64,000 nucleotides of DNA from Marinifilum caeruleilacunae (GCF_013141825.1 NZ_RZNH01000024.1:1-64000), one strand, 5' to 3'. Shown: positions 33,785 to 46,127, counted from the first letter of the stretch. Numbers and translations: made by a program. The notes: generated from the sequence alone by a model not told the origin.

Positions 33785-34510
33785 TTATTGCTTCGTTTCA
33801 CTTTCCTCATGGCTGGTTGAAGGTGCAAATTCCGGTGAAGAAATGTCAACCAATTTGCCATCGATACACTCTACCGTTCTGGCTGGGAACTTTTTAAGTA
33901 AATCGTGCTGATGAGTCGCCATTACTACTGTGCGCCCGTTTTTACTAATATCCATTAGCAATTCTGCCAATTCATCGGAAGTTTCGGGATCTAAATTACC
34001 TGTTGGCTCATCGGCGAAAATAATATCCGGAGAATTCAAAAGAGCGCGGGCTATGACAACACGCTGTTGTTCACCACCCGAAAGTTCGTGTGGCATTTTA
34101 TAACCTTTGTTGCCCATGTGAACTTTTTCCAGAACCTCCACAATTCTACTTTCAATTTCCTTTTTGTTTTTCCAGCCCGTTGCTTTTAAAACAAATTCAA
34201 GATTGTCTTTTACCGTTCTGTCGGTTAACAATTGAAAATCCTGGAATACAATTCCAATTTTTCTTCTCAGGAAGGGAATTTGTTTGCGTTTGATAATTGG
34301 CAAATAGAAACCTGCCACAGAACCTCCACCATCGGTAAGGGGTAAATCTGCGTATAGAGTTTTAAGCAGACTTGATTTTCCGCTTCCAACTTTTCCAATT
34401 AGATACACAAATTCACTTTTTTCGATTTTAAGATTTACATCGGTAAGTATAATGTTATCCGCTTGACGGATTGTAGCATTTTTTAATTCAATGATTGCAG
34501 ATTCTGACAT
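33785..34510 (-). CDS. ftsE: FtsE-like ABC transporter ATP-binding protein
   Basis: 241 aa from the Met at 34510 ([16 protein letters not shown]); a longer frame from 34537 lies in the leader. Walker A is [17 protein letters not shown], the Q-loop follows at [11 protein letters not shown], the signature is [16 protein letters not shown], Walker B is [13 protein letters not shown] and the H-loop is [11 protein letters not shown]. The sequence is closest to FtsE, the division ATPase that works with FtsX to control peptidoglycan hydrolases. FtsX is not adjacent, which is common in Bacteroidota. A LolD/MacB-type ATPase cannot be fully excluded. Promoter: TAGATTTG at 34551-34558 on the minus strand. 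Confidence 0.8.
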   Translation of the reverse strand: MSESAIIELKNATIRQADNIILTDVNLKIEKSEFVYLIGKVGSGKSSLLKTLYADLPLTDGGGSVAGFYLPIIKRKQIPFLRRKIGIVFQDFQLLTDRTVKDNLEFVLKATGWKNKKEIESRIVEVLEKVHMGNKGYKMPHELSGGEQQRVVIARALLNSPDIIFADEPTGNLDPETSDELAELLMDISKNGRTVVMATHQHDLLKKFPARTVECIDGKLVDISSPEFAPSTSHEESETKQ

Positions 34511-34550
34511 GTAAGTTCTTTTTTGTTGGTATAACAAATGTGTCGATTTA

Positions 34551-34558
34551 CAAATCTA
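34551..34558 (-). promoter_or_regulatory. -7 element of the ftsE-rhomboid operon
   Basis: Reads TAGATTTG on the minus strand (TAnnTTTG), about 40 nt before the chosen ftsE start. Confidence 0.45.
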
Positions 34559-34761
34559 AAAAATTATTTCTCGCAATACTTTTTTAGTTGTTAATAATTC
34601 TTAACAAAATAGGCAATTTTTGTGAATAAGCTTCGTTTGAAATAGGGATAAAGAAACATATTATTTTTACCTTTAAGGCTGGTTTTAAAAAATCTGAAAT
34701 GCAGCAATTATAGTACATTTTGGAGATATTATTACAACTAATTATACCTACACACAAAAGC

Positions 34762-37700
34762 ATGAGAAGCAGATATTTATTGTGGATATTTCTGTCGGTA
34801 TTTCTACTGGGTACAGGCAATCCATCGCAGGCTCAAAAATCTTTAAATCATTATTCCGATTCGCAGATCTGGCAATCGGCAAATGAAAAGTTCCAAAATA
34901 AGAATTTTGGAGCCGCTCGTCGAGAGTTTCAAGAATTTGTAAACAGAAGTAGTACAGAGTTTTCTGACAGAAAATCTCAGGCAGAGTTCTATATGGCACT
35001 TTGTTCCATCGAGCTGTTTCGCCCCGGCGCAGAAGAGGAAATGAAGGCTTTTATTCGCAATTATCCGGAAAGCAATAAAATTCAATCGGCTTATTTCCAA
35101 CTTGGTCGTCAGCAATATCGCAATAAAAAATACAAGGCAGCTTTGCTATGGTTCCAGCAGGTTGATCCATACTTGCTACATCATGATGATTTAAGCGAGT
35201 ATCGATTTAAACTGGGCTATTCCTATTTCAGAAAGAAAGATTATGAGAATGCCCGAAAGAATTTTTATGAAATTATAGAGGTTTCGGGAGATTACAATGC
35301 TCCGGCAAACTACTACTATTCTCACATTGCTTACCTGAATAAGAATTACCAAACGGCATTGAGTGGTTTTGAAAAATTGGAAGCCAATAAAACTTTTGCA
35401 CCCATTGTACCTTACTATATTTGCCAGATTTACTTCTTGCAGGAACAGTATCAGAAACTATTAAGCTACGCGCCCAAATATTTGGATGATGCCAGTGTAA
35501 AGCGACAGGGCGAAATTGCTAAAATGATTGGTTTGGCGCATTACCAGATAAAAGAGTATGCCAAAGCCATTCCTTATCTTGAAAAAGGAAAGAAAACTTT
35601 GGTTCGCGAAGATCGATTTGCTTACGGATATTGTTTGTACAAAGAGAAAAAGTTTGAACAAGCCATTCAGCAGTTTGAAAGAGTAGGAGGCGAAGATGAT
35701 GAAATGCTTCAGGTAGCTACTTTTTGCCTGGCAGATTGTTACCTAAAATCAGGCAATAAAAATGGAGCAAAGGTTGCCTTTGCCAGTGCGGCAAGAATGG
35801 ATTTTGACAAAAACATGCAGCAGGATGCGCTCTTCAATTATGCAAAGCTTACCTATGAATTGTCCTATTCTCCTTTTAACGAAACCATTAAGGCTTTTGA
35901 TGAGTACTTGCAAAAGTATCCTGATTCGGATCGAAATGATGAGGCCTACGATTATTTGGTGAAGGTATACATGACGACCAAAAATTATTCAGATGCATTG
36001 GCATCTATGGATAAAATCAGGAATAAAACACCTGAAATTGAAAAGGCATACCAGAGAGTTTCCTTCCTTCGCGGACTGGAATTAATGAAGCAGCTGAAGT
36101 ACGAAGAAGCCATACAGGCATTCGATTTGTCCTGGAAGTATAGAATGTACAATTCTAATATTTCAGCAGAACGTTTGTATTGGAAGGCCGAAGCCAATTA
36201 TCGTTTGGGTAATTTGAATGAAGCAATCAGCCAGTTTAAAACCTTCCTGGTTTCGCCAGGTTCAGGCACTTCGGAATATTTCGGACAAGCATATTACAAT
36301 ATCGCTTATGCCAATTTCGATCAGGATAAGTACGACGAAGCTTCCGACTGGTTCAGAAAGTATGTGAACCAGGCCAATGAAAAAGATGAATTTGTTTCGG
36401 ATGCATTCAATCGTATAGGTGATTGTTTCTTCCTGGATAGAAATTACAATAAAGCGGCAGAATTTTATGCAAAGGCGGCTAGAATTGATAGTTGGGATGC
36501 CGATTATGCGCTGTATCAGCAGGCATTTTGTATGGGATTATTGAATCAACCAAACGAAAAAGCTCGACTGTTGGAGCAGGTAAAATCGAAATATCCAAAA
36601 TCTGATTATTCTGATGATGCATTGTTTGAGTTGGCCCAGGCAAAGGTGAAAATGGATCAGCAACGCGAGGCAGCAGGTTTGTATCATGAGTTGGTAAAGA
36701 ATCATCCGAATAGCAGTTTTGCTGCAAAAGCCTTGGTTCAACTTGGCTTGATGAATTACAACCTGAAAGAATACGAAAAGGCAATTATAAATTATAAAGC
36801 CGTTATTACTGATTATCCTCAAAGTCAGGAAAAACAGGGTGCACTAATTGGTTTAAAAAATGTATATGTTGATTTGAACAGGGTGAATGAATATTTTGCT
36901 TTTGTTGAATCGGCGGGAAGTGGAACAGTTTTGAGAAGATCGGAAAAAGATTCGTTAAGCTATATTTCTGCCGAGAGATTATACATGTCTGGAAAAACAG
37001 AGCAAGGAATTACAGCCTTTGAAAGCTATCTTTCAAACTATCCTTATGGAATGTTCAGGTTGAATGCTCAATATTATAAGGCCGATGCAGCTTTGAATCA
37101 GAAGGATTACGAAACGGCTCTTGTTGGATTCGAAGAAGTAGTTGATCAGCCAGATAACCTGTTTACAGAAAAAGCGCTATTGGCAGCTTCTCAATTGAAC
37201 TACAGAAATGAGAATTATGACAGAGCGAAAGGCCAATATCAAAGATTAACACAAAGGGCAGAAATACCGGAAAATAGAAATGTTGCTAAGGTTGGTTACA
37301 TGCGTTGTGTGTATCATCTGAATGAATTTGAGAATGTAATTCCTGCTGCAACAGAGGTGTTGGAAATGCCAAAAATTCAGGAAGAAATGATTCGTGAAGC
37401 GACTTATAAAAGAGCAAAATCATACTTGAGTTTGGCAAAGAATTCCGAAGCCTTGATCGACTTGAAGAGTTTATCGAATGAAGTGCAGAGTGTTGAAGGA
37501 GCAGAAGCAAAGTTTAGAATTGCAGAAGTGTACTTTGCTCAAAGCAAATTCAATGAAGCAGAGAATGAAATCAATCAATTTATCGAGATGAATTCTCCTC
37601 ACCATTATTGGTTGGCAGAGAGTTTCTTGCTGCTTTCTGATGTGTTCCTAAAGAAAAATGACGAATTCCAGGCCAAATATACATTGCAAAGTATTGTAGA

Positions 37701-37950
37701 CAATTATGGCTCGAAAGAGGATGGAATATTGGAACGCGCCCAGCAAAAGTTGAATGTTTTACTGAAAGCTGAAAAACAAAAAGAGCAGGAAATTGCAAAT
37801 CAGGCTGTGGAACTTCAGTTCGAAGGAAGCGATAGCATTCAGAACAAAAAACTATTTGAGGAAAAAGCAGCTAAAAGTGACTCACTTGGATTGGATGAGG
37901 AGCGCTTGATGTTGCAGGAAATGTTAGACGAAGAAAAAGAAATTGAGTAG
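34762..37950 (+). CDS. Large exported TPR protein
   Basis: 1062 aa from the Met at 34762, which opens a signal peptide (MRSRYLLWIFLSVFLLG, cleavage near SQAQ); the frame runs back to 34720 without a good start. Nearly the whole protein is TPR/Sel1-like repeats (about 25 units, e.g. AYFQLGRQQYRNKKYKAALL, AAEFYAKAARIDSWDA, AIINYKAVITDYPQS), of the kind seen in YbgF/BamD-like envelope scaffolds. It ends in a Glu/Lys-rich tail. The next gene, an outer-membrane barrel, begins 1 nt after its stop. The pair probably works as a periplasmic scaffold and an outer-membrane partner (inference). Confidence 0.88.
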   Translation: MRSRYLLWIFLSVFLLGTGNPSQAQKSLNHYSDSQIWQSANEKFQNKNFGAARREFQEFVNRSSTEFSDRKSQAEFYMALCSIELFRPGAEEEMKAFIRNYPESNKIQSAYFQLGRQQYRNKKYKAALLWFQQVDPYLLHHDDLSEYRFKLGYSYFRKKDYENARKNFYEIIEVSGDYNAPANYYYSHIAYLNKNYQTALSGFEKLEANKTFAPIVPYYICQIYFLQEQYQKLLSYAPKYLDDASVKRQGEIAKMIGLAHYQIKEYAKAIPYLEKGKKTLVREDRFAYGYCLYKEKKFEQAIQQFERVGGEDDEMLQVATFCLADCYLKSGNKNGAKVAFASAARMDFDKNMQQDALFNYAKLTYELSYSPFNETIKAFDEYLQKYPDSDRNDEAYDYLVKVYMTTKNYSDALASMDKIRNKTPEIEKAYQRVSFLRGLELMKQLKYEEAIQAFDLSWKYRMYNSNISAERLYWKAEANYRLGNLNEAISQFKTFLVSPGSGTSEYFGQAYYNIAYANFDQDKYDEASDWFRKYVNQANEKDEFVSDAFNRIGDCFFLDRNYNKAAEFYAKAARIDSWDADYALYQQAFCMGLLNQPNEKARLLEQVKSKYPKSDYSDDALFELAQAKVKMDQQREAAGLYHELVKNHPNSSFAAKALVQLGLMNYNLKEYEKAIINYKAVITDYPQSQEKQGALIGLKNVYVDLNRVNEYFAFVESAGSGTVLRRSEKDSLSYISAERLYMSGKTEQGITAFESYLSNYPYGMFRLNAQYYKADAALNQKDYETALVGFEEVVDQPDNLFTEKALLAASQLNYRNENYDRAKGQYQRLTQRAEIPENRNVAKVGYMRCVYHLNEFENVIPAATEVLEMPKIQEEMIREATYKRAKSYLSLAKNSEALIDLKSLSNEVQSVEGAEAKFRIAEVYFAQSKFNEAENEINQFIEMNSPHHYWLAESFLLLSDVFLKKNDEFQAKYTLQSIVDNYGSKEDGILERAQQKLNVLLKAEKQKEQEIANQAVELQFEGSDSIQNKKLFEEKAAKSDSLGLDEERLMLQEMLDEEKEIE

Positions 37951-37951
37951 C

Positions 37952-39721
37952 ATGATAATGAGAGAAACAATGTTGAAAAAGATAGTATTGGCAATTGTAG
38001 TTTTCGGATTTTCCTACTCGGTTGCACAGGCTCAGGAACAAAGAGAGCTAAATAAAGAAGTAAAGGTTAAAACCACTTACCAACCTAAAATTAATAAAGC
38101 ATTGCGCCTGGGCAAACTGCCTGTAATTCAGGATACGGCCACTTTTGTGCCTAGCTTCGACTATTTTATACAGGCCAAACCTTTAAGCGTAGGATTTTGG
38201 CCAGCTGAAATTCCAGCAGCAAAAATGCTGGGCGAACCCTTAAAAAAGCTGCATTCGCATGAACTGACCTTAGCAGGAGGAAATTACTCCACTTTGTTCG
38301 GCGATTACAGATTTAACAATCAGCGTTCGAAAACTGCGGATATTGGAGTTCACCTGAGGCATTACTCTACAAATGGGGAGCTTACACTGGAAGATGACGA
38401 TAAGGTGAAGCCTGATTTTACGGAACAATTGGCAGAAGTGTATGGTACAGCTTATTTGGATGAAGGAAAGATATCAGGAAAGTTATTTTATAAACATTCG
38501 GGATTTAATTATTATGGATTTCCTCAAGAGGATGACGTAGAGAATTACTTAAGTGATTTATTCCCATATGAAGAGCAAAAGCTTAATAACTTTGGCCTTA
38601 ATGCCTACTACCAGTCTACATTTAATGATGAGGAGAAGTTAAATTTTGGACTCGGTTTAAAATATGAACATTTCTCTGATGATATCGATGTTAAAGAAAA
38701 TGACATCCTGCTTTCGGGTAATGCTAAAATAAGAAGAGGAGATGCCTTTTGGAGTCTGGGCTCGGACTTCGATTATTTTGCCACTACAGGTTTGAATGAC
38801 TGGGGTGATAACGAACCTGTAACAGAACGAAAAAGCATGAAATGGAGTATCACTCCAAGCTACCTTTTGCAAACAGGAAGTTTGAATTTACACTTGGGTG
38901 TGAATGCAGTTCTGGCTATGGGAGATGATTCTGAAACGAAATTATATCCAGATGTTAAAATCGATTTGGAATTGGTTGATGGAATCATGAGTTTCTTTGC
39001 TGGCGTGAATGGAGACTTACAAATGAATCGTTATAAGGATATTGTGGAAGAAAACAGATTTATCTTTTCAGGATTAGATGTGAAACCAAGCAATGTAAAA
39101 TATAAACTTTATGGAGGGCTAAGGGGAAGTTTATCTTCAAACTCGTCATTTAGTTTAATAGCTGAATATAGTGATGTTGAGGATATGTATTTCTTTACAA
39201 GGTCTAGTGTTGGTATGTCGGCTGAACCATCGGGTTTTACAATATCTGAATCCAATAAATTTGAGGTGGCTTCAGACGATGTAACCATGCTAAAATTAGG
39301 TGCAGAAATTGGCATTGCATGGACCGATAAGCTAAAATTAAACGCTGCGGTTTGGTATTACAATTACCAAATGGATGAGTTGGAAGAGCCATGGCACAAA
39401 CCGGAATTCGAATTAGATGTGAATGCACTCTATCAGTTTAATAAAGAATTAAGCTTTCAGGCAGGAGTGAATATAATTGGGAAAAGATCATTTTATTTTA
39501 TAGACTCTACTACCGAGAATGGAATTATCACTAATGCCTGGATGGCAAGTGGAGAATTAGATGCTGTCTACGACCTAAATGTAGGTGCCAATTATCAAAT
39601 CAATGAGCACTTTTCGGCTTTTGGACAGGTTAACAACCTGTTTGCCGATAAATATTACCAGTGGGATGGATATCCTTCACAAGGGCTCAACTTTCTCTTA
39701 GGAATCAAAATAAGCTTGTAA
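37952..39721 (+). CDS. Outer-membrane beta-barrel protein (TonB-receptor-like C-terminus)
   Basis: 589 aa from the ATG right after the TPR gene stop; the third Met (37970, MLKKIVLAIVVFGFS) gives the cleanest signal peptide, ending VAQAQ. The mature start is basic (ELNKEVKVKTTYQPKINKA), then alternating amphipathic strands with many aromatic residues fill the rest. The C-terminus reads NYQINEHFSAFGQVNNLFA and ends GINFLLGIKISL-like, as in barrels of the TonB-dependent receptor class. The plug domain and TonB box are not evident, so it is either a plug-less relative or a general barrel. Co-transcribed with the large TPR protein; a terminator follows. Confidence 0.82.
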   Translation: MIMRETMLKKIVLAIVVFGFSYSVAQAQEQRELNKEVKVKTTYQPKINKALRLGKLPVIQDTATFVPSFDYFIQAKPLSVGFWPAEIPAAKMLGEPLKKLHSHELTLAGGNYSTLFGDYRFNNQRSKTADIGVHLRHYSTNGELTLEDDDKVKPDFTEQLAEVYGTAYLDEGKISGKLFYKHSGFNYYGFPQEDDVENYLSDLFPYEEQKLNNFGLNAYYQSTFNDEEKLNFGLGLKYEHFSDDIDVKENDILLSGNAKIRRGDAFWSLGSDFDYFATTGLNDWGDNEPVTERKSMKWSITPSYLLQTGSLNLHLGVNAVLAMGDDSETKLYPDVKIDLELVDGIMSFFAGVNGDLQMNRYKDIVEENRFIFSGLDVKPSNVKYKLYGGLRGSLSSNSSFSLIAEYSDVEDMYFFTRSSVGMSAEPSGFTISESNKFEVASDDVTMLKLGAEIGIAWTDKLKLNAAVWYYNYQMDELEEPWHKPEFELDVNALYQFNKELSFQAGVNIIGKRSFYFIDSTTENGIITNAWMASGELDAVYDLNVGANYQINEHFSAFGQVNNLFADKYYQWDGYPSQGLNFLLGIKISL

Positions 39722-39741
39722 AGCAAATCAAAATAAAAAAA

Positions 39742-39769
39742 GAGGGATGTCAGAACTGGCATCCCTTTT
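39742..39769 (+). terminator. Rho-independent terminator of the TPR/barrel operon
   Basis: AGGGATGTCA pairs with TGGCATCCCT (one mismatch) around a 4-nt loop, followed by TTTTG. Confidence 0.8.
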
Positions 39770-39790
39770 GTTATTACTGACGATAATATA

Positions 39791-39820
39791 TTGTAGATTG
39801 GATTGTTTTTACTAGCTTTA
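39791..39820 (+). promoter_or_regulatory. Probable promoter of the 166-aa exported protein
   Basis: TTG at 39791, 19 bp, then TAGCTTTA at 39813-39820. This gives a leader of about 20 nt. Confidence 0.45.
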
Positions 39821-39843
39821 ATTTAATAAACACGCACAACCAC

Positions 39844-40344
39844 ATGAATTTTATTGGAACTTCAAGATATCGTCATATAATCACCATTCTGTTTTTTCTT
39901 TTGTTTTTTTCGGGCATAACTAAAGCTCAGGATATGGAACGATGGAAACTATCGGTGAATAATGATAAAAAGCCATTAGAGATTTTAATGGACCTTGAAT
40001 CCGACGATAAAGAAATTACCTACTTGTTTGATATTACCAGAGATACGCTTAACATGTCCTTCGTTGCCGAGGAAGCACTTAGCTGGAAAAAACATGGCGT
40101 AAGTGTATTTGCCATGCCAAAAGGCAAAGAGGTACTAAAACTCAAGCTCGACGATGCCGACCTGGAAAATGTTCAGGTGGTGTTTTATCGAATGTGGAAA
40201 GCCATGCCCAAAGGATTTAAAACCGTTACAACAATCTTTGAATTGCGTGAATATGGTGTCACCGAAAATGGAAAAAAAGTAGATCATTTTATTATAAAAT
40301 TTAAAATGAAACGTCCTCGTCGGGGTCAATCGATGACATTTTAA
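39844..40344 (+). CDS. Small exported protein of unknown function
   Basis: 166 aa. N-terminal signal peptide (hydrophobic ITILFFLLFFSG, cleavage near TKAQ). The mature part of about 135 residues is mixed alpha/beta and charged, with a basic C-terminus (KMKRPRRGQSMTF). I do not recognise the family. It has its own likely promoter and lies between the TPR/barrel operon and gyrB. Confidence 0.8.
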   Translation: MNFIGTSRYRHIITILFFLLFFSGITKAQDMERWKLSVNNDKKPLEILMDLESDDKEITYLFDITRDTLNMSFVAEEALSWKKHGVSVFAMPKGKEVLKLKLDDADLENVQVVFYRMWKAMPKGFKTVTTIFELREYGVTENGKKVDHFIIKFKMKRPRRGQSMTF

Positions 40345-40706
40345 GATTTTGATTTTCAAATAAACATAAACAATACCAAAATATTGTGAATTGCGTGGCA
40401 TAAAATTGCTTCGTCAAAAACTGTCGAAATGCATGATTTTTCATCATTTTCCTGCCTGTAGATTCAGCATTTTTATTATCTTTGTTTAACTTTTGTTTTT
40501 TGGCTCCAGTGAGTTGGTAATTTGTTGATATTTAAAGTTTTCTAGCTTTGAAATGTGATGTCGGTTTTCCAACTTAAAATTCATGAATGATGAGCCTGAA
40601 AGCATTCTGAAATATGCACAAAAAAATATTAGAATTTTACTTGGGTAATCAAATGACTTTTTGGTTGTCTGTAAGGTTCTTTTTCGAAAAACTAAAGATC
40701 TATTAG
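40345..40706 (+). other. 362-bp intergenic region upstream of gyrB
   Basis: AT-rich, no gene. It contains a weak hairpin at about 40426-40451 (GAAATGCATGA / TCATCATTTTC) that may end the 166-aa gene, and a consensus -7 element at 40477. The gyrB leader from that promoter would be over 200 nt. Confidence 0.55.
40477..40484 (+). promoter_or_regulatory. -7 element, probable gyrB promoter
   Basis: TATCTTTG, an exact TAnnTTTG match. The long leader that results is unusual, so another promoter nearer the gene may exist. Confidence 0.4.
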
Positions 40707-42668
<1,962 letters not shown>

Positions 42669-42685
42669 GTTCTAAATCATATTGC

Positions 42686-42717
42686 AAAGCCCTTGGGAAT
42701 TTCTCAAGGGCTTTTTT
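42686..42717 (+). terminator. Rho-independent terminator of gyrB
   Basis: AAAGCCCTTG pairs with CAAGGGCTTT around a 9-nt loop and ends in T. Confidence 0.9.
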
Positions 42718-42750
42718 GAATCATTATTTTACCACCAAACAATTGTAAAA

Positions 42751-43317
42751 ATGAATATCTGTGTATTTTGTTCTTCAAGCAATTCGCTTGATTCTGTTTA
42801 CTTCGAAGAAGCCAGACAACTTGGAAATTTAATTGGAAGTAAAGGATTCGGCTTGGTTTATGGAGGCACCAATGTTGGTTTAATGAACGAGGTTGCAGAA
42901 TCGGTGAAAACCTCAGGTGGAAAAGTAATGGGAGTAATCCCGAAATTGATTAACGAGTATGGAATTTCAGCCGATTTTCTCGATGAACTGATTATTACTC
43001 CGGATATGGCTGAACGCAAAAAGTTACTGCGAGATAAATCTGATGCATTCGTAGCTCTTCCCGGCGGTTTTGGCACTTTGGAAGAAATATTGGAGGTGAT
43101 AACCCTAAAGCAATTAGGCTATCACAATAAGGCCATTGTGTTTGTGAATACCAATAATTTCTATGAGAATTTAAAAGCACAATTTGAGCTATCGTACAAG
43201 GAGAAATTTGCCAAGGCCGAGTATCGTAAATTGTTCTACTTCGCCAATAATTATCAGGATGCAATAGAATACATTGAAAATTACAAGATAGAAAACCGCG
43301 GTACCAAATGGGATTAG
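42751..43317 (+). CDS. LOG-family protein (putative nucleotide 5'-monophosphate phosphoribohydrolase)
   Basis: 188 aa from the ATG at 42751; the frame is open back to 42682 but that part overlaps the gyrB terminator. Rossmann-like start MNICVFCSSSNSLD, then GLVYGGTNVGLMNEVAE and the LOG signature MAERKKLLRDKSDAFVALPG followed by GGFGTLEEILEVI (PGGxGTxxE). The family removes ribose 5-phosphate from cytokinin-type nucleotides or other NMPs. The bacterial role is mostly unknown. Its stop codon overlaps the stop of the convergent kinase. Confidence 0.93.
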   Translation: MNICVFCSSSNSLDSVYFEEARQLGNLIGSKGFGLVYGGTNVGLMNEVAESVKTSGGKVMGVIPKLINEYGISADFLDELIITPDMAERKKLLRDKSDAFVALPGGFGTLEEILEVITLKQLGYHNKAIVFVNTNNFYENLKAQFELSYKEKFAKAEYRKLFYFANNYQDAIEYIENYKIENRGTKWD

Positions 43318-46127
43318 TTTATCGAAAACTGTTTGTTGATTGAGTCCAGCAAGGTTTTCGTTTTAACAGGCTTTACAAGATAGTCATCGCAACCTGCTGC
43401 AATGGCTTTCTTTTTATTTTCGGTTTCGACAAAAGCTGTTTGTCCGATAATTGGAATGGCAGCATTCTGGTGTTTAATTTTTTTTGTCGCTTCGTAACCA
43501 TTCATTACCGGCATCTGGATATCCATTAAAACAATATCGATATTTACCGATTCGCACAACGAAATGGCTTCAATACCATTTTTAGCCCAGTAAATTTCAG
43601 CATGTGTATGCTCTAAAGCCGTTTTAAAGTAGGCAAAGTTGTTTCTTTGATCATCTACTATCAAAATCTTTTTGCCTCTCCAGTTGTAAGCATTCTCTTT
43701 GATTGGAGTGAGTTCATCCTCCTTTTCAAGACTAAAGGGGAATCGAATATAGAAACATGTGCCTTCCTTTTCTACTGATTCCAGGCTGATTTTACCTCCT
43801 AAAACTTCCGTAAGTCGATGTGTAATGGTTAAGCCCAAGCCAGTTCCGCCATGCTGCCTGGTATCAGAACCATCAATTTGCGTGAACGATTTGAATATGT
43901 CTTTCTGTGCTTCTTCTGCAATGCCAATGCCGCTATCTCTTACAAACAATTCTATTAAAGATTGTTCTTCAATGACTTGATATCCAAACTCAACAAAACC
44001 TTCATCGGTAAATTTTATGGCATTTTCAATTAAATTGGATAACAACTGTTCCAATCTTTTTGCATCAGTATACAGCATCGAATCCTTATCACAAAGTGGC
44101 TTCTGAACATTTATATTGATATGCCCTTTGCTATGAAAGTTTTTCTGAGCATTATATTTCTCATACAGAGAAGAGATGATTCCATTCAGATTCGAATTGG
44201 CCCAATTCAATTTAATTTGTCTCGATTCAATTTTTGAAAGGTCAATAATATCATTAATTAATTGCAACAAGTTATTGCTGCTCTGTTTAATCAACTCACC
44301 ATATTCATGTCTTTCATTTTCATCGATATGTTGCGATGTCATGATATCGGTAAAACCAATAATGTGGTTCATTGGAGTTCTAATTTCATGCGACATGTTG
44401 GCCAGGAAGGCAGATTTTAACAGATCAGACTCTTCGGCCTTGTTTTTGGCTTCTGTCAAGTGTTTCTCGTACAGTTTTCTTTGCGTGATATCGCGATAAA
44501 TACCGAAAATGGCAATTGGTTTTTTATCGACAACAATTGGGTTACCCACAATCGAAACATCTATCATTTCACCAGTTTTGCACTTTCTCTTGGTTTCAAT
44601 TTCAACCAGTTGACCATTGGCGGTTAATGAATTTAATTTGGTCGCTTCCTCCTGTCTGTCTTTGTCGGCAAGCAAATTATCAATTACAACTCCTTTAATA
44701 TCCTGCGATGTATAACCAAAAAGTTCGGTGAATTTTTTATTGATTTTGATCCCCTTACTTTCATTGTCGGTAATGGCAATGGCTTCAGGCGAGTTTTCGA
44801 ACAATTGCTCGAAATAGGCCGTTTCAATATTAAGTTGTTGCTCAATGCTCTCACGCTTCGTAATCATTTGATTGGCAAGCGTACCCAACTCTTTAAACTC
44901 CTTAAATTGAAGAGATGAAGTATTGATTTTGAGCGATTCGGAAGCCGCTTTTTCGAAAAATCGTGTAAACACGATCAGGCCATTTTCTGTAACACGAACC
45001 ACATATCTCGAGAATATAATGATAAAGATTACGATAAAAACCAGAAGAATGACTCCATTATAGATGTAACGGTTTACATTGGCTTGTAATTCACTCTTTC
45101 TTTTTTCAATGGCATGATTTAACTCTTGAAGATGTATTCCCGAACCTACAACCCATTGCCAATCTTTATAAGCTTTGGCATGTGTTAATTTTGGTAAGGG
45201 CAGGTCTGCCGTATTGGCAAATGGTTCCAGGTACTCAATAAATCCACCACCCGAATCGGTTCCCCTTGATATAAATTCCTGAACAATTTTATTTCCATTG
45301 CCATCGCGCATGGGCCATAAATTCTTCCCAATTAAGGATTTGTTGGTATGAGCCAGGCAGCTTCCATCAAAACTGATTACTGCGATGGTAAAATTATCAT
45401 CAAATCGTAAATCTGTGATTTTATCTAATACTTTTTCCTGAACTTCAAGTTTATAATGATTTACATATTGTGTACAGCCGATATACCAGTTAAACTCTTT
45501 GAACAACTTCACGAAAGAGATTTTCGGATGGATTTTTTGACTGTTTTCCGCTTGCCATGAATAGTCGGTATAACCTTCTCCCAGCCTTTTTGCCGTTTCA
45601 ATTTCCGATTGAATGATAGGTACTCCATACACATCCTTAACCTGTAGTTTATTTCTTCCTACCCAATCAGGATTTTCAGGATCCATAACCACCGTACCAT
45701 TTAGGTTGTTGATGTAAAAGAATCCATCGCCATTGTTGAAGCGAACCGACTGCAATGCATTAATAATTAGCCTCTGAAGTTCGTATTTTGACAGTTGGTT
45801 TTTATAGCTTTTATATAAATTGGTGGCAATGGAATGTGCCTCGTACACCCTACTGCTGATGTCTTTTTTTAAGAGATTTCGGGTTTGAAGCCTTTCGTTC
45901 TCTATATAATTAATAAGGGTTTGAGTTTCCTGTTGTAGGGTCTTTTTCTGGTTTTTTATAAAATCTTCCTGTATCTGTTGTGACTCCCGCTTAAACTTTT
46001 GATTTTCCTGTTGAATCATAAACAAGCCAAAGACCACTATCAAGCCAATAGATATGGACAAGAGTGAAAGTAAAAATACCTTTGATATGCTTTTGTTATT
46101 AAACAGTTTGGCGAAAATAAACTTCAT
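43314..46127 (-). CDS. Cache-PAS hybrid sensor histidine kinase with C-terminal receiver
   Basis: 937 aa. TM1 (about 14-35); double Cache-type periplasmic region (about 40-345, with GFFYINNLNGTVVMDP and FNWYIGCTQYV); TM2 (about 352-375); PAS (about 435-550, SPEAIAITDNESKGIKINKKF and the PAC-like IFGIYRDITQRK); HisKA with SHEIRTPMNHIIGF (His580); HATPase_c (DSGIGIAEE, GGTGLGLTITHRL); receiver with IVLMDIQMPVMNG (Asp869). Same plan as the kinase at 4019-6454 plus a PAS. The Cache region probably reads a small ligand in the periplasm. No response regulator is near. It lies 18 bp after dapF on the same strand and overlaps the LOG stop by 4 nt. Confidence 0.93.
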   Translation of the reverse strand: MKFIFAKLFNNKSISKVFLLSLLSISIGLIVVFGLFMIQQENQKFKRESQQIQEDFIKNQKKTLQQETQTLINYIENERLQTRNLLKKDISSRVYEAHSIATNLYKSYKNQLSKYELQRLIINALQSVRFNNGDGFFYINNLNGTVVMDPENPDWVGRNKLQVKDVYGVPIIQSEIETAKRLGEGYTDYSWQAENSQKIHPKISFVKLFKEFNWYIGCTQYVNHYKLEVQEKVLDKITDLRFDDNFTIAVISFDGSCLAHTNKSLIGKNLWPMRDGNGNKIVQEFISRGTDSGGGFIEYLEPFANTADLPLPKLTHAKAYKDWQWVVGSGIHLQELNHAIEKRKSELQANVNRYIYNGVILLVFIVIFIIIFSRYVVRVTENGLIVFTRFFEKAASESLKINTSSLQFKEFKELGTLANQMITKRESIEQQLNIETAYFEQLFENSPEAIAITDNESKGIKINKKFTELFGYTSQDIKGVVIDNLLADKDRQEEATKLNSLTANGQLVEIETKRKCKTGEMIDVSIVGNPIVVDKKPIAIFGIYRDITQRKLYEKHLTEAKNKAEESDLLKSAFLANMSHEIRTPMNHIIGFTDIMTSQHIDENERHEYGELIKQSSNNLLQLINDIIDLSKIESRQIKLNWANSNLNGIISSLYEKYNAQKNFHSKGHININVQKPLCDKDSMLYTDAKRLEQLLSNLIENAIKFTDEGFVEFGYQVIEEQSLIELFVRDSGIGIAEEAQKDIFKSFTQIDGSDTRQHGGTGLGLTITHRLTEVLGGKISLESVEKEGTCFYIRFPFSLEKEDELTPIKENAYNWRGKKILIVDDQRNNFAYFKTALEHTHAEIYWAKNGIEAISLCESVNIDIVLMDIQMPVMNGYEATKKIKHQNAAIPIIGQTAFVETENKKKAIAAGCDDYLVKPVKTKTLLDSINKQFSIN

